Shown here: positions 9,772-21,383 of the stretch, piece after piece | Position numbering within the stretch: the first letter of the stretch is position 1 | Layout of the letters: every line of letters begins with the position of its first letter | Source of the DNA: Impatiens glandulifera | Lineage: Eukaryota; Streptophyta; Magnoliopsida; Ericales; Balsaminaceae | Length of the DNA stretch: 64,000 bases | Assembly: GCF_907164915.1 (NCBI RefSeq) | Contig: NW_025919370.1 | Span: 1-64,000 of the forward strand | Direction of reading: 5' to 3' | Made by a program: the position numbers and the translations under genes | Notes under the pieces: generated by a model | Seen by the model: only the letters and a program-made list of their open reading frames with translations | What the model was told of the DNA's origin: nothing | Database searches by the model: none

Positions 9772-11003
9772 ATGGAAGTACCCGATAAAAGCTGGATGAC
9801 CTTACGTCGAGATCATCCAGATTACGAGGAAGGTGTTAACAAATTCCTCGAGTTTGCTGTTAGAAGTACATCCCGACAAACAGTGAAATGTCCTTGCGTG
9901 AAATGCTTGAACACGCCGTTTATGGAAATAGACGAAGTGTAGACTCACCTCATCATTTATGGAATAAATGTGCATTATGAGTACTGGTATTGTCATGGAG
10001 AAAAAAGACGTACTACTCAAGTGGTTAATGACGATGTCGATGAAGATGCCGATGACTACGATGATGATGATGATGATGATCAGTCAGAGGATGTCGTGCC
10101 AGAATTCAACGATCCGAGAACGGAGACAAATAATATAGTTAACGAAGAGGTCAATGAAGAACGTTATATGCACAATTTCATAAACGATATGTTCTCCAAC
10201 GTTAATGATATCCCGAACAACCATGAACAAGTCGAAGATGCGCAGAGATTTTATAAATTGCTTGATGATTCCAAACGGCCATTGTATGAAGGTGCTCGAA
10301 TAACGAAATCATCGGCACTATTGAAACTACTTCACATAAAGAATGTCTGTCAATGGACAAATTCTTCGTTCGATATGTTGTTGCGTCTACTTAAAGACTA
10401 CATATTACCGATTGACACTCAATTGCCAAACTCCTACTACGAAAGTAAAAAATTCATTACTGATATCGGGCTTAAGTATGACAAGATAGACGCATGTAAG
10501 AACAACTGTATGCTATTTTGGAAGGACGACAAAAATGAAGATTCTTGTAGAGTTTGTGGTCTTTCAAGATGGAAAGTCGACTAAACAAGTGGGACAGTTC
10601 GCGAGAAGCAAAATGGGAAATTCATTCCAAAGAAGGTGTTGAGATATTTCCCTCTAATACCAAGACTGCAAAGACTATACATGTCCTCAAAAACGGCTCC
10701 AATGATGAGATGGCATAAAGAAGGAAGAGTTGATAGTGATACGTTGAGACATCCCGCTGATTCCTTAACCTGGAAAACGTTCGATGAAAATTATAAAGAT
10801 TTTGCGTCTGAATCTCGAAACGTAAGACTAGGTTTATCAAGCGATGGGTTTCAACCATTTGCAAATGGAAAAAAGTCATATAGTGTTTGGCCGGTTATTC
10901 TCGTTCCTTATAATGTGTCACCCACTACTTGCATGGATTCTAGCAATTTTATTTTATCTATGTTAATTCCGGGTCCAAAGAGTCCGGGAGATGCAATTGA
11001 CAT
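9772..11003 (+). pseudogene. tnpD transposase, 5' part (Transposase-associated and TNP2 start)
   Basis: First part of the CACTA transposase that cuts the element ends. From ATG 9772 the frame gives the Transposase-associated domain (start MEVPDKSWM, zinc-like CPCVKC, then HYEYWYCHGE), an Asp/Glu-rich linker (10030-10090), then the TNP2 domain (CMLFWKDD, CRVCGLSRW, MRWHKEGR, and the PGPKSPGDAID block at 10970-11000). One frame is kept throughout, but two nonsense codons break it: TAG at 9940-9942 and TAA at 10582-10584. The exon stops dead at 11003, where a gypsy LTR starts after the target copy GACAT (10999-11003). The rest of the exon resumes at 26733. Confidence 0.9.
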
Positions 11004-14000
11004 TGTAGACACCCCATTTTTACACCCTAGATACCTAATAGAAAAACCCGGCCCGAAATAATACTCATGTTTGTTTATTGAACCGGGAAAACAAAAATAG
11101 AATCACCTCGTGGAAAACTGACCCGGTAGAGCTTAAAAGATAACGATCCAAAGGTCGAGTTTCATAACGACTCTGTTTTCTCAACGCGTGACACGTTCAT
11201 GTAGTACGTTTTGAAAAATCTTGAATTTTGAGTATAATGTTATTGTTTGCAAATTTGTGCAGAAAATGCTCAAAAAGAAGGAAAAACTACCGATTCAAGT
11301 CCTGGGAGCTAGCTGAAGCTATGTTGCACTTCTAAAAATCATATCTTTTGCACCAATGATCCATCTTCAGTGTATGAGCTACCTTTGGAAAGCCCTTTGA
11401 ATTACCTTTCCAACGACACCAAATACTTCTCCCAGTTCTCCCTGAAGCTCAGTCCAAGTCGCCCGCAGCGAAGGTGATGCGTGAACTGACACGTTTTAGT
11501 GAGGCTAGTCTCCTGACCAACACGGACCATTTCGTAAGCAAAGGAGAACATGGGGATGTAGGCAAGAGTCTTGCCTTTCCAATGGTACCAACCTCATTGT
11601 GGGAAAAGCTCTGTGCACAAAGTTATGGGCTATTAAAGTTATGAAAGTGAAAACCGCGGGATTGAAAAGATTGAAATGGAGGGGTGACTTTAAAATCTCA
11701 TAACTTTGGATAGGAAGGTCCGTTTGGGTTCATTCAAAAAGGAGATTCACGTTCGTGGTGTTAAGAATTGGCGATAAAATTTTCACAATTTTTTGAGCAA
11801 AAAAAACGCGACCGGGGTGATTCGTTTAGTGTGAAGGTGCAAAGAAAGAAAAATGGAAGAGGAGAAAAACGAAAAAAAAAGGGAAAATATATATTTTTTT
11901 CTTTTCTTCCAAGCGTACCCTTCAACTTTTGGGCTAATTACAAATGAACCCCTGTAATAAAATTAAAAAGAGGGGCAGTTGGTGGGTTTTGGAAAAAGGA
12001 GCAGTTTTCAGGAGCTAGAGGGTGAGCAGTTACAAAATCGAGGGAACAGTTCCATTGCGAAGAAGAAGCAGTTCCGATTCCGTCCAGAGAGAGAAGAACT
12101 TCATTTTCGGATTTGGTCAAAGGAAACGAATACAGCACAACAGCAGAACTAGAAGGAGTATTCACGCGGAAGATCCAGGAGAGCTCCGATCCGTTATCCA
12201 TTCTGTCGATTTCTTCACTTCAGGTAATTGTCTATTCGATGTAGATCGTAGTACTATGTTCGAGGCATTGGTTTTGTACACCGATGCCAGTCATTATTGA
12301 AGCTTGAACCTGCAGTTCACTTGAGTTCTTATTGGATTGTTTACTTTGCTGAATTAACATACTGTATTGGTTAAACTTTAGCTGTTAATTGCATTGATTG
12401 AGAATAGCTTAGGTCTAGATTAGGATTAGAATTCTTCTGTTTTAGGATTCCAGTCCATTTTTGCTGGAATTCCGAAATCTGCGCCAAAAGGAAAGAGGTG
12501 CAGGTGCTGTGTTCTAGTTATTCTGCAGTGTCTTCTTCAGCTGTGGAAGATTAGGTGCGACTTCAACTTCAGGCGGCTAGGCGAACTGTCGCGGTGATCA
12601 CAGCTGCGATGAAGGATAAAAAATTTAGGTTGCGGCGGTCTTGCAGTTTGAAGAAACAACATCAAGCGCTCTCTCTCTCTCTCTTTGAGATTCGTCGAAT
12701 CAACAGGACGAACTACAGTGGGAAGAAGATGGAACTCAGACGGGATGAACGGACCAGCGGAAGATTCGCCTTCAGAACGATCTTCGATCTCAGGCGCAGT
12801 GTCGCCGGAAATCGTCTGGCCAGAAATCGCCATCGCCGGAGGGGTCGCCGGAGACGAGGAGTATCTCTGTTATATCCTCTTCCCTCAACTTCTGTTGAAG
12901 TTGCAAAGAAGCCCCCAGGCCTCTTTTATTTTTAAATATGCCTAACAACTTTAATTTCGAATTAATTATTTAATTCGAAATTAAAGTAGTCCCTGAACTC
13001 TTTCCCTCCTTTCAATTGGACCTCTAAACTTTCTTTTCCTTTTATTTTAATTTAAAACTTTCAAAAAAAATAAAAAAATAATATAAACTTAGGTCCTGTT
13101 TGTTTCCCAATTTTAACAAACCACCTTAAAATGATGATTCTAACATTCAAGCCACTTTCAAACTTTCTCAAATTTCCCAAAAACTCCAAAATATTATTTT
13201 CTTCAAAAATGATTTTTCTCGGAATTTTTAGGGCCCGTTTGGAAAAATGTCTATCTTTGCAGTGTCATATCGGGGGTTCTATAACTCCGAAAATTCCAAA
13301 CTCGATTACTATGAGCTTTTAATAATATTTTTGACTATCATATGAAACTTTTAGGAATTTTGGGAATTATTTTTGAAAATGACTCATTTTAATGTGTTGT
13401 GTTCGGAGTTCTCTTTAACTCTGAAAATTTTAAATCGGGAAACACTTGGGACCTTAAGTTAATCCACTCCCTTCTCTCCTTTGAGCAAAAGAATAAAATT
13501 CTAGTCCTCCAATCGAATTGTCATTCTCCTCATCTATCCTCATTTGATTTTTCTCGGGAATTCTGATTCTCATTTTTCTTTGACAAGATTGCTCTATGCC
13601 TTGCGATGCTCTTTGATGCCTTTCAATGCCTTTTAATACTTTTCAATGCCTTATCCTTGTTAGATACCCCATGAATAGGACTAGCCCCTTGCAAAATGAT
13701 CAAGATTTCTCACACAAGCAAAAGAGTTCTGAACTCAGAATGAAAACGTAATAATCTTTCAAACATCATATGGCCAATTACATAGGAGTAGAGACTGTCT
13801 GTAAAGACAGGCGTATAGGACATAGCGCCGTAGGCCCTTTCCTAATACGTAACCAAACATCGGACTCTTAAAATGAATCTCTAATTTTTCTTTTCTTTAG
13901 TTTCTTTGGGAAGTAAACTAAAGTGGCGACTCTCAAGTCAATTAGATCGACACATTTGCGAGTGTGTCGATTTAAAACCTGTACGGGCCAATTCAATTCG

Positions 14001-14085
14001 AAAAAATGGAGCGTATGCCAATTAAATCAAAAAAAATGGGCACACGCGCCAGAAAATCCGAAGTGAACGAAAATGAACGCGTACA
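11004..14085 (+). repeat. Gypsy 5' LTR (3,082 bp)
   Basis: Begins TGTAGACACC after target copy GACAT and ends GCGTACA directly before the primer-binding site. It matches the 3' LTR (24176-26727) almost base for base, except that about 11693-12225 has no counterpart there. It contains a CT microsatellite near 12670. The open frames at 12022-12300, 12555-12935 and 13131-13322 recur in the other LTR and show no domain, so they are not called. Confidence 0.92.
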
Positions 14086-14091
14086 GAAAAC

Positions 14092-14109
14092 TGGCGACTC
14101 TGCTGGGGA
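14092..14109 (+). other. Primer-binding site of the gypsy element
   Basis: TGGCGACTCTGCTGGGGA, six bases after the 5' LTR. This form is what I recall for Tat/Ogre-type elements primed by tRNA-Arg; the tRNA identity was not checked. Confidence 0.7.
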
Positions 14110-14640
14110 TTACCTAAGATGTTTAACTCAAAACATGTAGTTGGCCAAACTACCACAAAAAATTCCGAAGGATGTTACGTTTATAACTTCACAACATTTT
14201 GCTTGAGAGTGTGAGAACCTGTGAACAATGTGAATTTTGTATTCATATTTGCTTGATTGTTTGCTTATTCAAATTGCATGGGGTAAAACCCGACAAAGCT
14301 CAACGCTTTTAATTGAAAGGGTGTGCAAACAGAAGCATTGTCATAAACACTGTTTGCACATGAACGAGCTCAAACGCTCATTTTACTTCGAAGTCGTGTA
14401 GTCAAGAAGTATCTATATGATACTAACTACACCGACAGGCAGTGTGCCTAAAATGTATCGATAAAGCACTGAGATACATCAATTGCTCTCATCTCGTTTC
14501 TTCTTGATTACGACATTCTCTATGTCGTAAGCCAATCTCAATGCTTAGGGATGAATGTTTAGCATGCTAGTAAAAAAACGTAGATGTTCATAGGGCTAAG
14601 CTAAAAAAAAGGAGAAGGGAGTGTTAAAACGTGAGAGTTT
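14110..14640. other. Untranslated leader of the gypsy element
   Basis: No gene seen between the primer-binding site and the gag-like region. Short imperfect repeats only. Confidence 0.5.
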
Positions 14641-14666
14641 GATAAACTTGTGTTCCGAAGAGCGTC

Positions 14667-15760
14667 ATGGACATATCAGAAGAAAGTCTAAGGAGTTTTA
14701 GAAAGTTGTTCAAAGACAACACTCTCACATTTGCACCCTTTGGTGTGAATGAGATTCTACATTTGATGAGCACCATGATAGACGAGCGACTTATGGTGCA
14801 CATGCAAGGGCGTTGGAGCACAGCATCCCGGACATTCATCATTGGTGGGGGTGCACATATGCCCTACTATGGAAGACTTCTAAGCTATTCTTCGGCCCAC
14901 ATCTGAGGACTTGTTGCTGATCCCCCACTCGACTACGTGACAAGACACATACTTCTTAACTTCTCCGGGTGTACTCGCGCTTATATTGCACAGTCCATCG
15001 TAGGTAGGACATGCTCATATTGGTTGCCTATTTCTTACTATGTCTCTCTAAGGGGACGCTCCTGTCACTTCGCCTCGTTGGGGTCGTCCATCTTGTGGAA
15101 ACCCACACTCAGAGCCTAGTCGGTCTCTTCCTGGTCAAGACCCTTCAGGGTCTCCAAGTGTTCTCTTCGGGACCGACTCACTATTCTCAGTGGGGGTCTC
15201 CCCTCGTGCTATTGTTTGAGTGATGGATAGGCAATCTTCGCTCAACTCCTCACCCTATCTTTACCCTGTATTCGCCTCATGCAGCGGGCAAGACATTCTA
15301 AGACCATGATGGTCACCAGTATCTCAGACGATCATCATATCCTTTTCATCATCTTGTAGTATCACTTCGATGTCGTGAGGTTCTAGATGGGTGGTCTCCC
15401 GTTTATCATGATTCTAGAGCTGGAAGTGATCACCATCTACGACATTGCCCGTTTATTTCGCCAATTCGGCATGGTCCACACGTCTTTGTGAAGGTACGTC
15501 TCTCCCAACAATAAGAGTCTCTCCTCTTAGGAGCTCTACTTTGATTATCAGTACAAGTGGAAGACCGCTACATCTGTCTTGATTCCCGCAAAGCATGCTA
15601 ATGCCATTGTCTATGCACTTTTGCTTCATCAGCCAATAGTAGAGGGGACAATCGACATCAATTCCGATAGTAAGAAGAAGCATATTTCACGGGTGGACTT
15701 AGGGAGCTTTTCCGAGAGCCCCATACATCCCTACGAAGTCGGAAGCTGTAAAGGAGCGCT
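14667..15760 (+). pseudogene. Gypsy gag-side ORF with DUF7745-like domain, decayed
   Basis: Starts at ATG 14667 (MDISEESLRSFRKLF). The first 79 codons hold the block FGVNEILHLMSTMIDERLMVHMQ and RSTASRTFIIGG-like residues. Later blocks lie in shifted frames: SLVGLFLVKTLQGLQVF (about 15113), HYSQWGSPLVLLFEWMDR (about 15175) and LFRQFGMVHTSL (about 15450). The same ordered blocks occur on the minus strand at 47929-49100 inside the large MULE, which confirms that this is one protein family. I identify it as the DUF7745-type domain of plant Tat-lineage gag-side ORFs, from memory of such proteins. Several stops and frame changes make it non-functional. No zinc knuckle was found after it. Confidence 0.6.
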
Positions 15761-16043
15761 TTGAGGCCATGCTCAATGGAAGTCGACCCTGATGTATTAA
15801 TCAATTGCGACTCAAACGATTTAAGTGACAATGAAGAGATGACACCTGCATCTAAACAAGTTTCCAGATCCACCATGACACTTGTCCACGACAATGGGAA
15901 AACAATAATTGAAGAGGTCATATCCGAGAAGTTCACCAAACAAGAGTCTTATTCTGTTGCTTCCTCTTCTTCTTCTTCATTCTTTTCCATCTTGTTAAAA
16001 CTTCAGTTGATTCTCACTCTCCTACTCTCCTTTCATTTCTGAG
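15761..16043 (+). pseudogene. Gypsy gag-pol linker remnant
   Basis: Open frame with acidic, Ser-rich residues (for example NDLSDNEEMTPASKQ), lying between the DUF7745-like part and pol. It could be the tail of gag. No protease D-S/T-G motif is visible, so the protease segment seems to be missing. Confidence 0.4.
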
Positions 16044-19000
16044 TTGGATGTCATTATTGAGGATTCTAGTGTCGATTTTAATGTAATGCATGATTCTTCT
16101 TTGAATTCAAATGATATGTTTGTTGATAACGATTTTCCGTTTGAAATGAAACAATTTTTAGAAAACGAAAATCAAGTCTCTTCTGCGGAAGAAACTATTG
16201 AAATCAATTTGAATTCGGGGGAGGATCCACAAATTGTCTTGATAGGCCAAAGCTTAGATGAAAACGAGCGTCATCATCTAGTTGAGTTGTTGAAGCTTAA
16301 CAAAGACGTCTTTGCATGGTCTTATAAAGACATGCCGGGCATTGACCCTGAAATTGTCCAACATCGTATTCCGTTGTACCCGGATGCCAAACCCGTCAAG
16401 CAGAAGCTCCGACGTATGAAACCCGATATGGTCGACAAGATTAAAGAAGAGGTGTAGAAACAATTGGAAGCCGGCTTTTTAGATGTTGTCGAATGTCCAG
16501 AATGGGTCGCCAATGTGGTCCCCGTGGCTAAGAAAGATGGAAAAGTCCGTGTGTGCGTGGACTACCGTGATCTCAACAAAGCTAGCCCCAAAGATAATTT
16601 CCCACTCCCACACATTGACGTGTTGGTTGACCACGCGGCTGGTCATGAGCTCTTATCATTCATGGATGATTTCTCAGGCTATAATCAAGTTTTGATGGGG
16701 CCTGAGGACAAAGAAAAGACTACTTTTTATCACTGAAGTTGGCACCTTCGGCTACCGTGTAATGCCTTTCGGGCTGAAGAACGCTGGAGCCACGTATCAG
16801 AGGGCGGCCACCACTATTCTCCACGACATGATCCACAAGGAAGTTGAAGTCTACGTCGATGATATGATTGTGAAATCCCGAAATCGAGCGGGACACATTG
16901 TAAACCTAGAGAAGTTCCTTCAAAGGATTCAGAAATACCAACTTCGTTTAAATCCAAAGAAATGCACATTCGGTGTCACTGCCGGTAAGATGCTGGGATT
17001 TCTAATTACTCAGAGAGGAATAGAAGTCGACCCTAGCAAAATTGCAGCCATCACGGCCATGCCAACACCCCGGAACGAGCGAGAGGTTCGAGGATTTCTC
17101 GGGAAAATCCAGTACATTAGTCGCTTCATCAGTAAGCTCACTTCCACTTGCGATCCTCTCTTCAAGATTCTGAAGAAGGATCAAAAATTTGTCTGGAGTG
17201 ACGCTTGTCAACACGCCTTTGATAAGGTGAAAGCTTATTTGCAATCCCCTCCTATCCTCATGTCTCCAAGGCCAGGAGTTCCTTTGATTCTTTATCTCAC
17301 CGTCACCGAGTCATCCATGGGGAGCATGTTGGCCCAAGAGAACGAGAACAAAGAGGAAGTAGTTGTCTACTACCTCAGCAAAAGGATGACCGGTTACGAG
17401 TTGAACTATTCTTCTGTGGAAAAAGTCTGTTGGGCACTAGCCTGGGTAACGAAGAGGTTGCGCCACTACATGCAAGCCCACCCAATCAAGCTAGTGTCAA
17501 GACTCGATCCCATTCGTTTCTTGTTTCAAAGAACTCTTCTTTCGCCGCGTCTTGCTAAATGGATGATGATGATTTCAGAATATGACATCACATATACCGT
17601 GAAAAAGTCAATCAAGGGGAGCATAGTGGCTGATTTCCTAGCTGATCAACCAATCACCGTTGGAGACGATGACGAAGAGATGGTCTTTCCAGATGATGAG
17701 ATCATGGTTGTTCAATCCGAAACATGGAAGTTAATGTTCGATGGTGCGTCGGGCAGACAGGGTTACGGCATTGGTATCCTTTTGATCGATCCTGCTGGCA
17801 CGTATAATCCTACTTCTGTTAAGTTGAGTTATAGTGTCACCAACAATGAGGCTGAGTATGAAGCATGCATTGCTGGGATCAAGTTAGCTAGCGAGAAGAG
17901 GATTAGCAGATTGGAGGTTATTGGAGACTCGAATCTTGTAATCTCACAAGCCAATTGGGATTGGCAGGTCAAAGGCGACAATCTTAAACCTTATCATTCT
18001 TTTCTCATGCGTTTAATCGCCAAATTCGAAAGTGTTGTTTTCATCCATGCTCCAAGGAGTCAGAACCGTTTCGCTGACGCCCTTGCAACTCTCGCGGCAA
18101 TGACTCAGATCCCCGAAGGAATCAAGATCAAGCCACTCAAAATCCAAAAGAGGTGCAATCGCATCTATGAGAAACTAGTGGTGGCTAACGCTAGTATCTC
18201 AAGCAAACCTTGGTTCGAGCCCATTCAATCATATATCGAAAGGGGGGAATACCCTGCCCACTTTCAGAAGAAAGAGCGTCGCGCTCTCCGTTAGTTTGCC
18301 ACTAGCTATGTGGTTGTGGCGGGATGTCTCTATCGACGATCTTTTGATGGACAAAACATGCTTTGTGTAGATCAGGCGGAGTCTACTACCATCATGGAAG
18401 AAGTGCATGCTGGAAATTGCGGTTCCCACATGAATGGCGTGGCTCTTGCTAAGAAAGTTCTTCGGCTAGGCTACTTTTGGCAGAACTTAGAACAGGATTG
18501 CATTGCGTTCGTCAAGAAGTGTCACCAGTGTCAAATTTATGCTAATCTAAAGCATACTCTCGCTTCTCTCCTCTATAACATGACTTCTCCATGGCCATTT
18601 TCTACATGGGGAATTGACATCATTGGGAAAATCCACCCTCACGCATCCAATGGCCATGAATTCATATTGGTCGCTATCGATTACTTTACCAAGTGGGTTG
18701 AGGCTTCTTCATTCAAAATCCTCAAATCCTCCCACGTGGCAAAGTTCATTCGCAATAATATCATTAGTCGATACGGGGTTCCCCATTCGATGATTTCCGA
18801 TAATGGACGACACTTTCAAGGTAATGTGCTCGAACTTTTAAGAGAATTCAAAATCGAGCATCATAAGTCTTCACCATATCGACCGCAAACCAACGGGGCA
18901 GTCGAGGCTGCTAACAAGAATGTGATCTCAATCTTGAAGAAAGCCACACAAACATATAGGGATTGGCATGAGAAGCTACCCTATGCTCTGTGGGGTTACC

Positions 19001-19452
19001 GAACCACCGCTCGGACCTCTACAGGCGAAACTCCTTATTCGTTGGTATATGGCATGGAGGCAGTTCAACCCATTGAGTTGGAATTGCCTACTCTCAGGGT
19101 TCTTTTGGAGAGCCACGTCATCGAGGAAGATTGGCTGAAGTCCAGATACGACCAACTATCACTCATGGAGGACCGGAGGCTAGATGCCCTATGCAAGACA
19201 CAAGCTTATCAACAACGCATGGCAAGGGCGTTCAACAAGAAGGTTAAACCTAGGCATCTTGTTGTAGGGGACCTTGTTCTTAGAAAGACCCGAGAGCTAC
19301 AAGACCCTAGAGGAAAATTTCAGCCGCCATGGGAGGGACCTTTCATCATCAAGCAGATTTTTTCAGGTGGAGCTGTTCGCCTCGCCACTCTCGATGGCGA
19401 TGAATGTTCATCACCCTTTAATCTTGACACGCTCAAGAAATACTATTCCTGA
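16044..19452 (+). pseudogene. Gypsy pol: RT, RNase H, second RNase H, integrase
   Basis: Reverse transcriptase blocks run from about 16240 (FAWSYKDMPGIDPEI; VPVAKKDGKVRVCVDYRDLN; LSFMDDFSGYNQV) to the catalytic YVDDMIVKS (about 16850). RT-linked RNase H follows (about 17160-17640), then a second RNase H-like domain (about 17720-18110; MFDGASGRQGYGIG and NEAEYEACIAGIKLA), a Tat-lineage hallmark. The integrase (18310-19452) has its HHCC zinc domain (CHQCQIYANL), DDE residues in GIDIIGKI, ISDNGRHF and AVEAANKN, and a C-terminal GPF block. Breaks: TAG at 16455-16457, an extra T near 16733 that shifts frame within TTFIT/EVGTFGY, and TAG at 18292-18294 between RNase H and integrase. Otherwise the domains are complete. 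Confidence 0.93.
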
Positions 19453-20261
19453 GATAAAGAAATCAACGACATGGTTTTGATTTGTTTCAAAAAGAAAAAA
19501 TCATGGGGGTTTTCTCATTTCACGTGTTCCGTGATTGTCAAAGATGTTCCAAATGAGGTGAACGCCTAAGCCCATTTGCTTTCTACAAAAGGCATTTCCG
19601 GAAAATTCATATCATGAATTCAACATCTTTTCTCTGCATTTCCATACAAGCATGCATTTCATGACATTGTCTTCGAACCCCTAGTTTCTATACTAGGGGC
19701 ATTTTTGCAAATGCATTTAAAAAAAACGAAAAAAAAAACCTTTCAACGTGATTGTTAAGGTCAAGTTTCTAAAAAAAACATGTTGAGGACCTGTTAACAA
19801 GCACGTTGAGATAATTTCTTTCATTTTCCTTTCAATTCATTGCACTCAAAATTGAAGGAAGAACTATTGAACTACCTTTGGACCTGATTCCCCATCCTTA
19901 GGGGATAGGTAGGCAACCTATCAAATAGGTTCGGTCAAAATCTTTCAAAACATTTTTATCCTTAGTGTGAAGAAGACAGTGATCTCTATTGTCACGAACC
20001 AACAAGGACATTATGAAATGAGTAAGCGTTAAGACCAATTCTTAATCGAGGACTGTTTCCAAAAGCGATTTCGAAGTCTTTCTAAAAGACTCACGTAAGG
20101 AAGTCTAGTCTGTCAACTGCCTTTAAAAATACATTGCAATTGTTGAAAAATCTTTGTTTTCAAACCCTTTGAGACACAGCAGAACCCGAACCTAACCTGA
20201 AAGTTGAGTGGATTAGGAGAATTGTCTGGCTTCGCGAAAAGAGACATGCTCAAAAGAAAGA
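19453..20261. other. Gypsy 3' non-coding region, first part
   Basis: No gene. Non-repetitive stretch after pol. Long 3' non-coding regions are usual in Tat-lineage elements. Confidence 0.6.
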
Positions 20262-20590
20262 AATCAAGGAACAAAGTATTCATCAAAAGGTTGAGACCTT
20301 GAAATCACCGCTGAGCGATCTTGCTAGGCGTATCGATTCGGTCAGATATACCGATGATGCTAAAAAAAAAAATCAATGAGCAAAGTATTCATCAGAAGGT
20401 TGAGACTTTGAAATCACCGCTGGGCAATCTTTCTAGGCGTATCGATTCGGTCAGATATACCGATGATACTAAAAAAAAGAAATCAACGAGCAAAGTATTC
20501 ATCAAAAGGTTGAGACTTTGAAATCACCGCTGAGCGATCTCGCTAAGCGTATCGATTCGGTCAGATATACCGATGATACTAAAAAAAAAA
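20262..20590. repeat. About 110-bp tandem repeat, three copies
   Basis: Three near-identical units start at about 20272, 20381 and 20491 with CAAAGTATTCATCA and end in CGATGATACT followed by an A-run of variable length. Length change in the A-runs explains most of the difference between copies. Confidence 0.88.
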
Positions 20591-21383
20591 TGTTGTGAGG
20601 GAAGCAGATGAAACTCTGAAACACTCGGCTCAAGGTGGTTCTAAAAAAATGAATACCAAAGCCCTACCCCGAGCCAGAAATTCGGTCACTTGATGACCAT
20701 TTCACAACAAATTGTTTGTGCAAAATGCGAGGTTTTATCAGTCAGATCTTTCTGCGTTGAGAGGAAAAGAAAGAAGTCGGATTTCGTCTTGGCTGAGACA
20801 GTCCAGAACCTTCCGCAAGTCTTATTCGCTGAAAATGTTTCGGTCTAGAGCTAACCACGCGACATAGAGATCGAAGTCTTCTTTCACTGTTTGTGCATCA
20901 TTTTAATAAAAGGCCCTAGTCTTCACTAGGGGCATTTTTTTTAAAAAACAAAAAAAAACAAAAAAAAACACGCATTCACATTTTCAAAGCCCTGTGCAAG
21001 CTGCTTCATTGTATTTGCATCATAGAGGTTAAATGCCCTCGTCTTCACTAGGGACAGAAAAAAAAAACCAACAACATGCATTCATATCTTCAAGCCACGT
21101 GCTGATTGTGTCTTTATCTTTCACTTCATGTGTTCTGAATACTCTAGTCTTTGCTGGAGCCATTTTCAAAGTTCCATGCTAATACTAGTCTTCCGTTTTA
21201 TGTGTTTCTTTTGTAATCCTTGGTTTAGAACCTAGTCTATGCGATTCGGATGTTCTAATTCCTTTACTCGAGAAACTCCCACTTCGATTGTTCTTATGGT
21301 CATGAGACGTTGCTCTCTTTACCCTTGTCCGTGAACTCCATCTTTTGGGGGTGTTTACGCGTTGTTGTCCCTGAGACTCTATC
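20591..21383. other. Gypsy 3' non-coding region, second part
   Basis: No gene. Three spaced, related stretches read like CCCTAGTCTTCACTAGGGGCA followed by A-rich runs (about 20910, 21030 and 21140; another relative near 19680), small dispersed duplications with a self-complementary CTAG...CTAG core. Confidence 0.5.

Noticed and set aside
12555..12945. ORFs of 126 and 86 codons, repeated at 25197-25587
   Set aside because: They lie in the two LTRs of the gypsy element and are identical because the LTRs are; no recognisable domain or start context.
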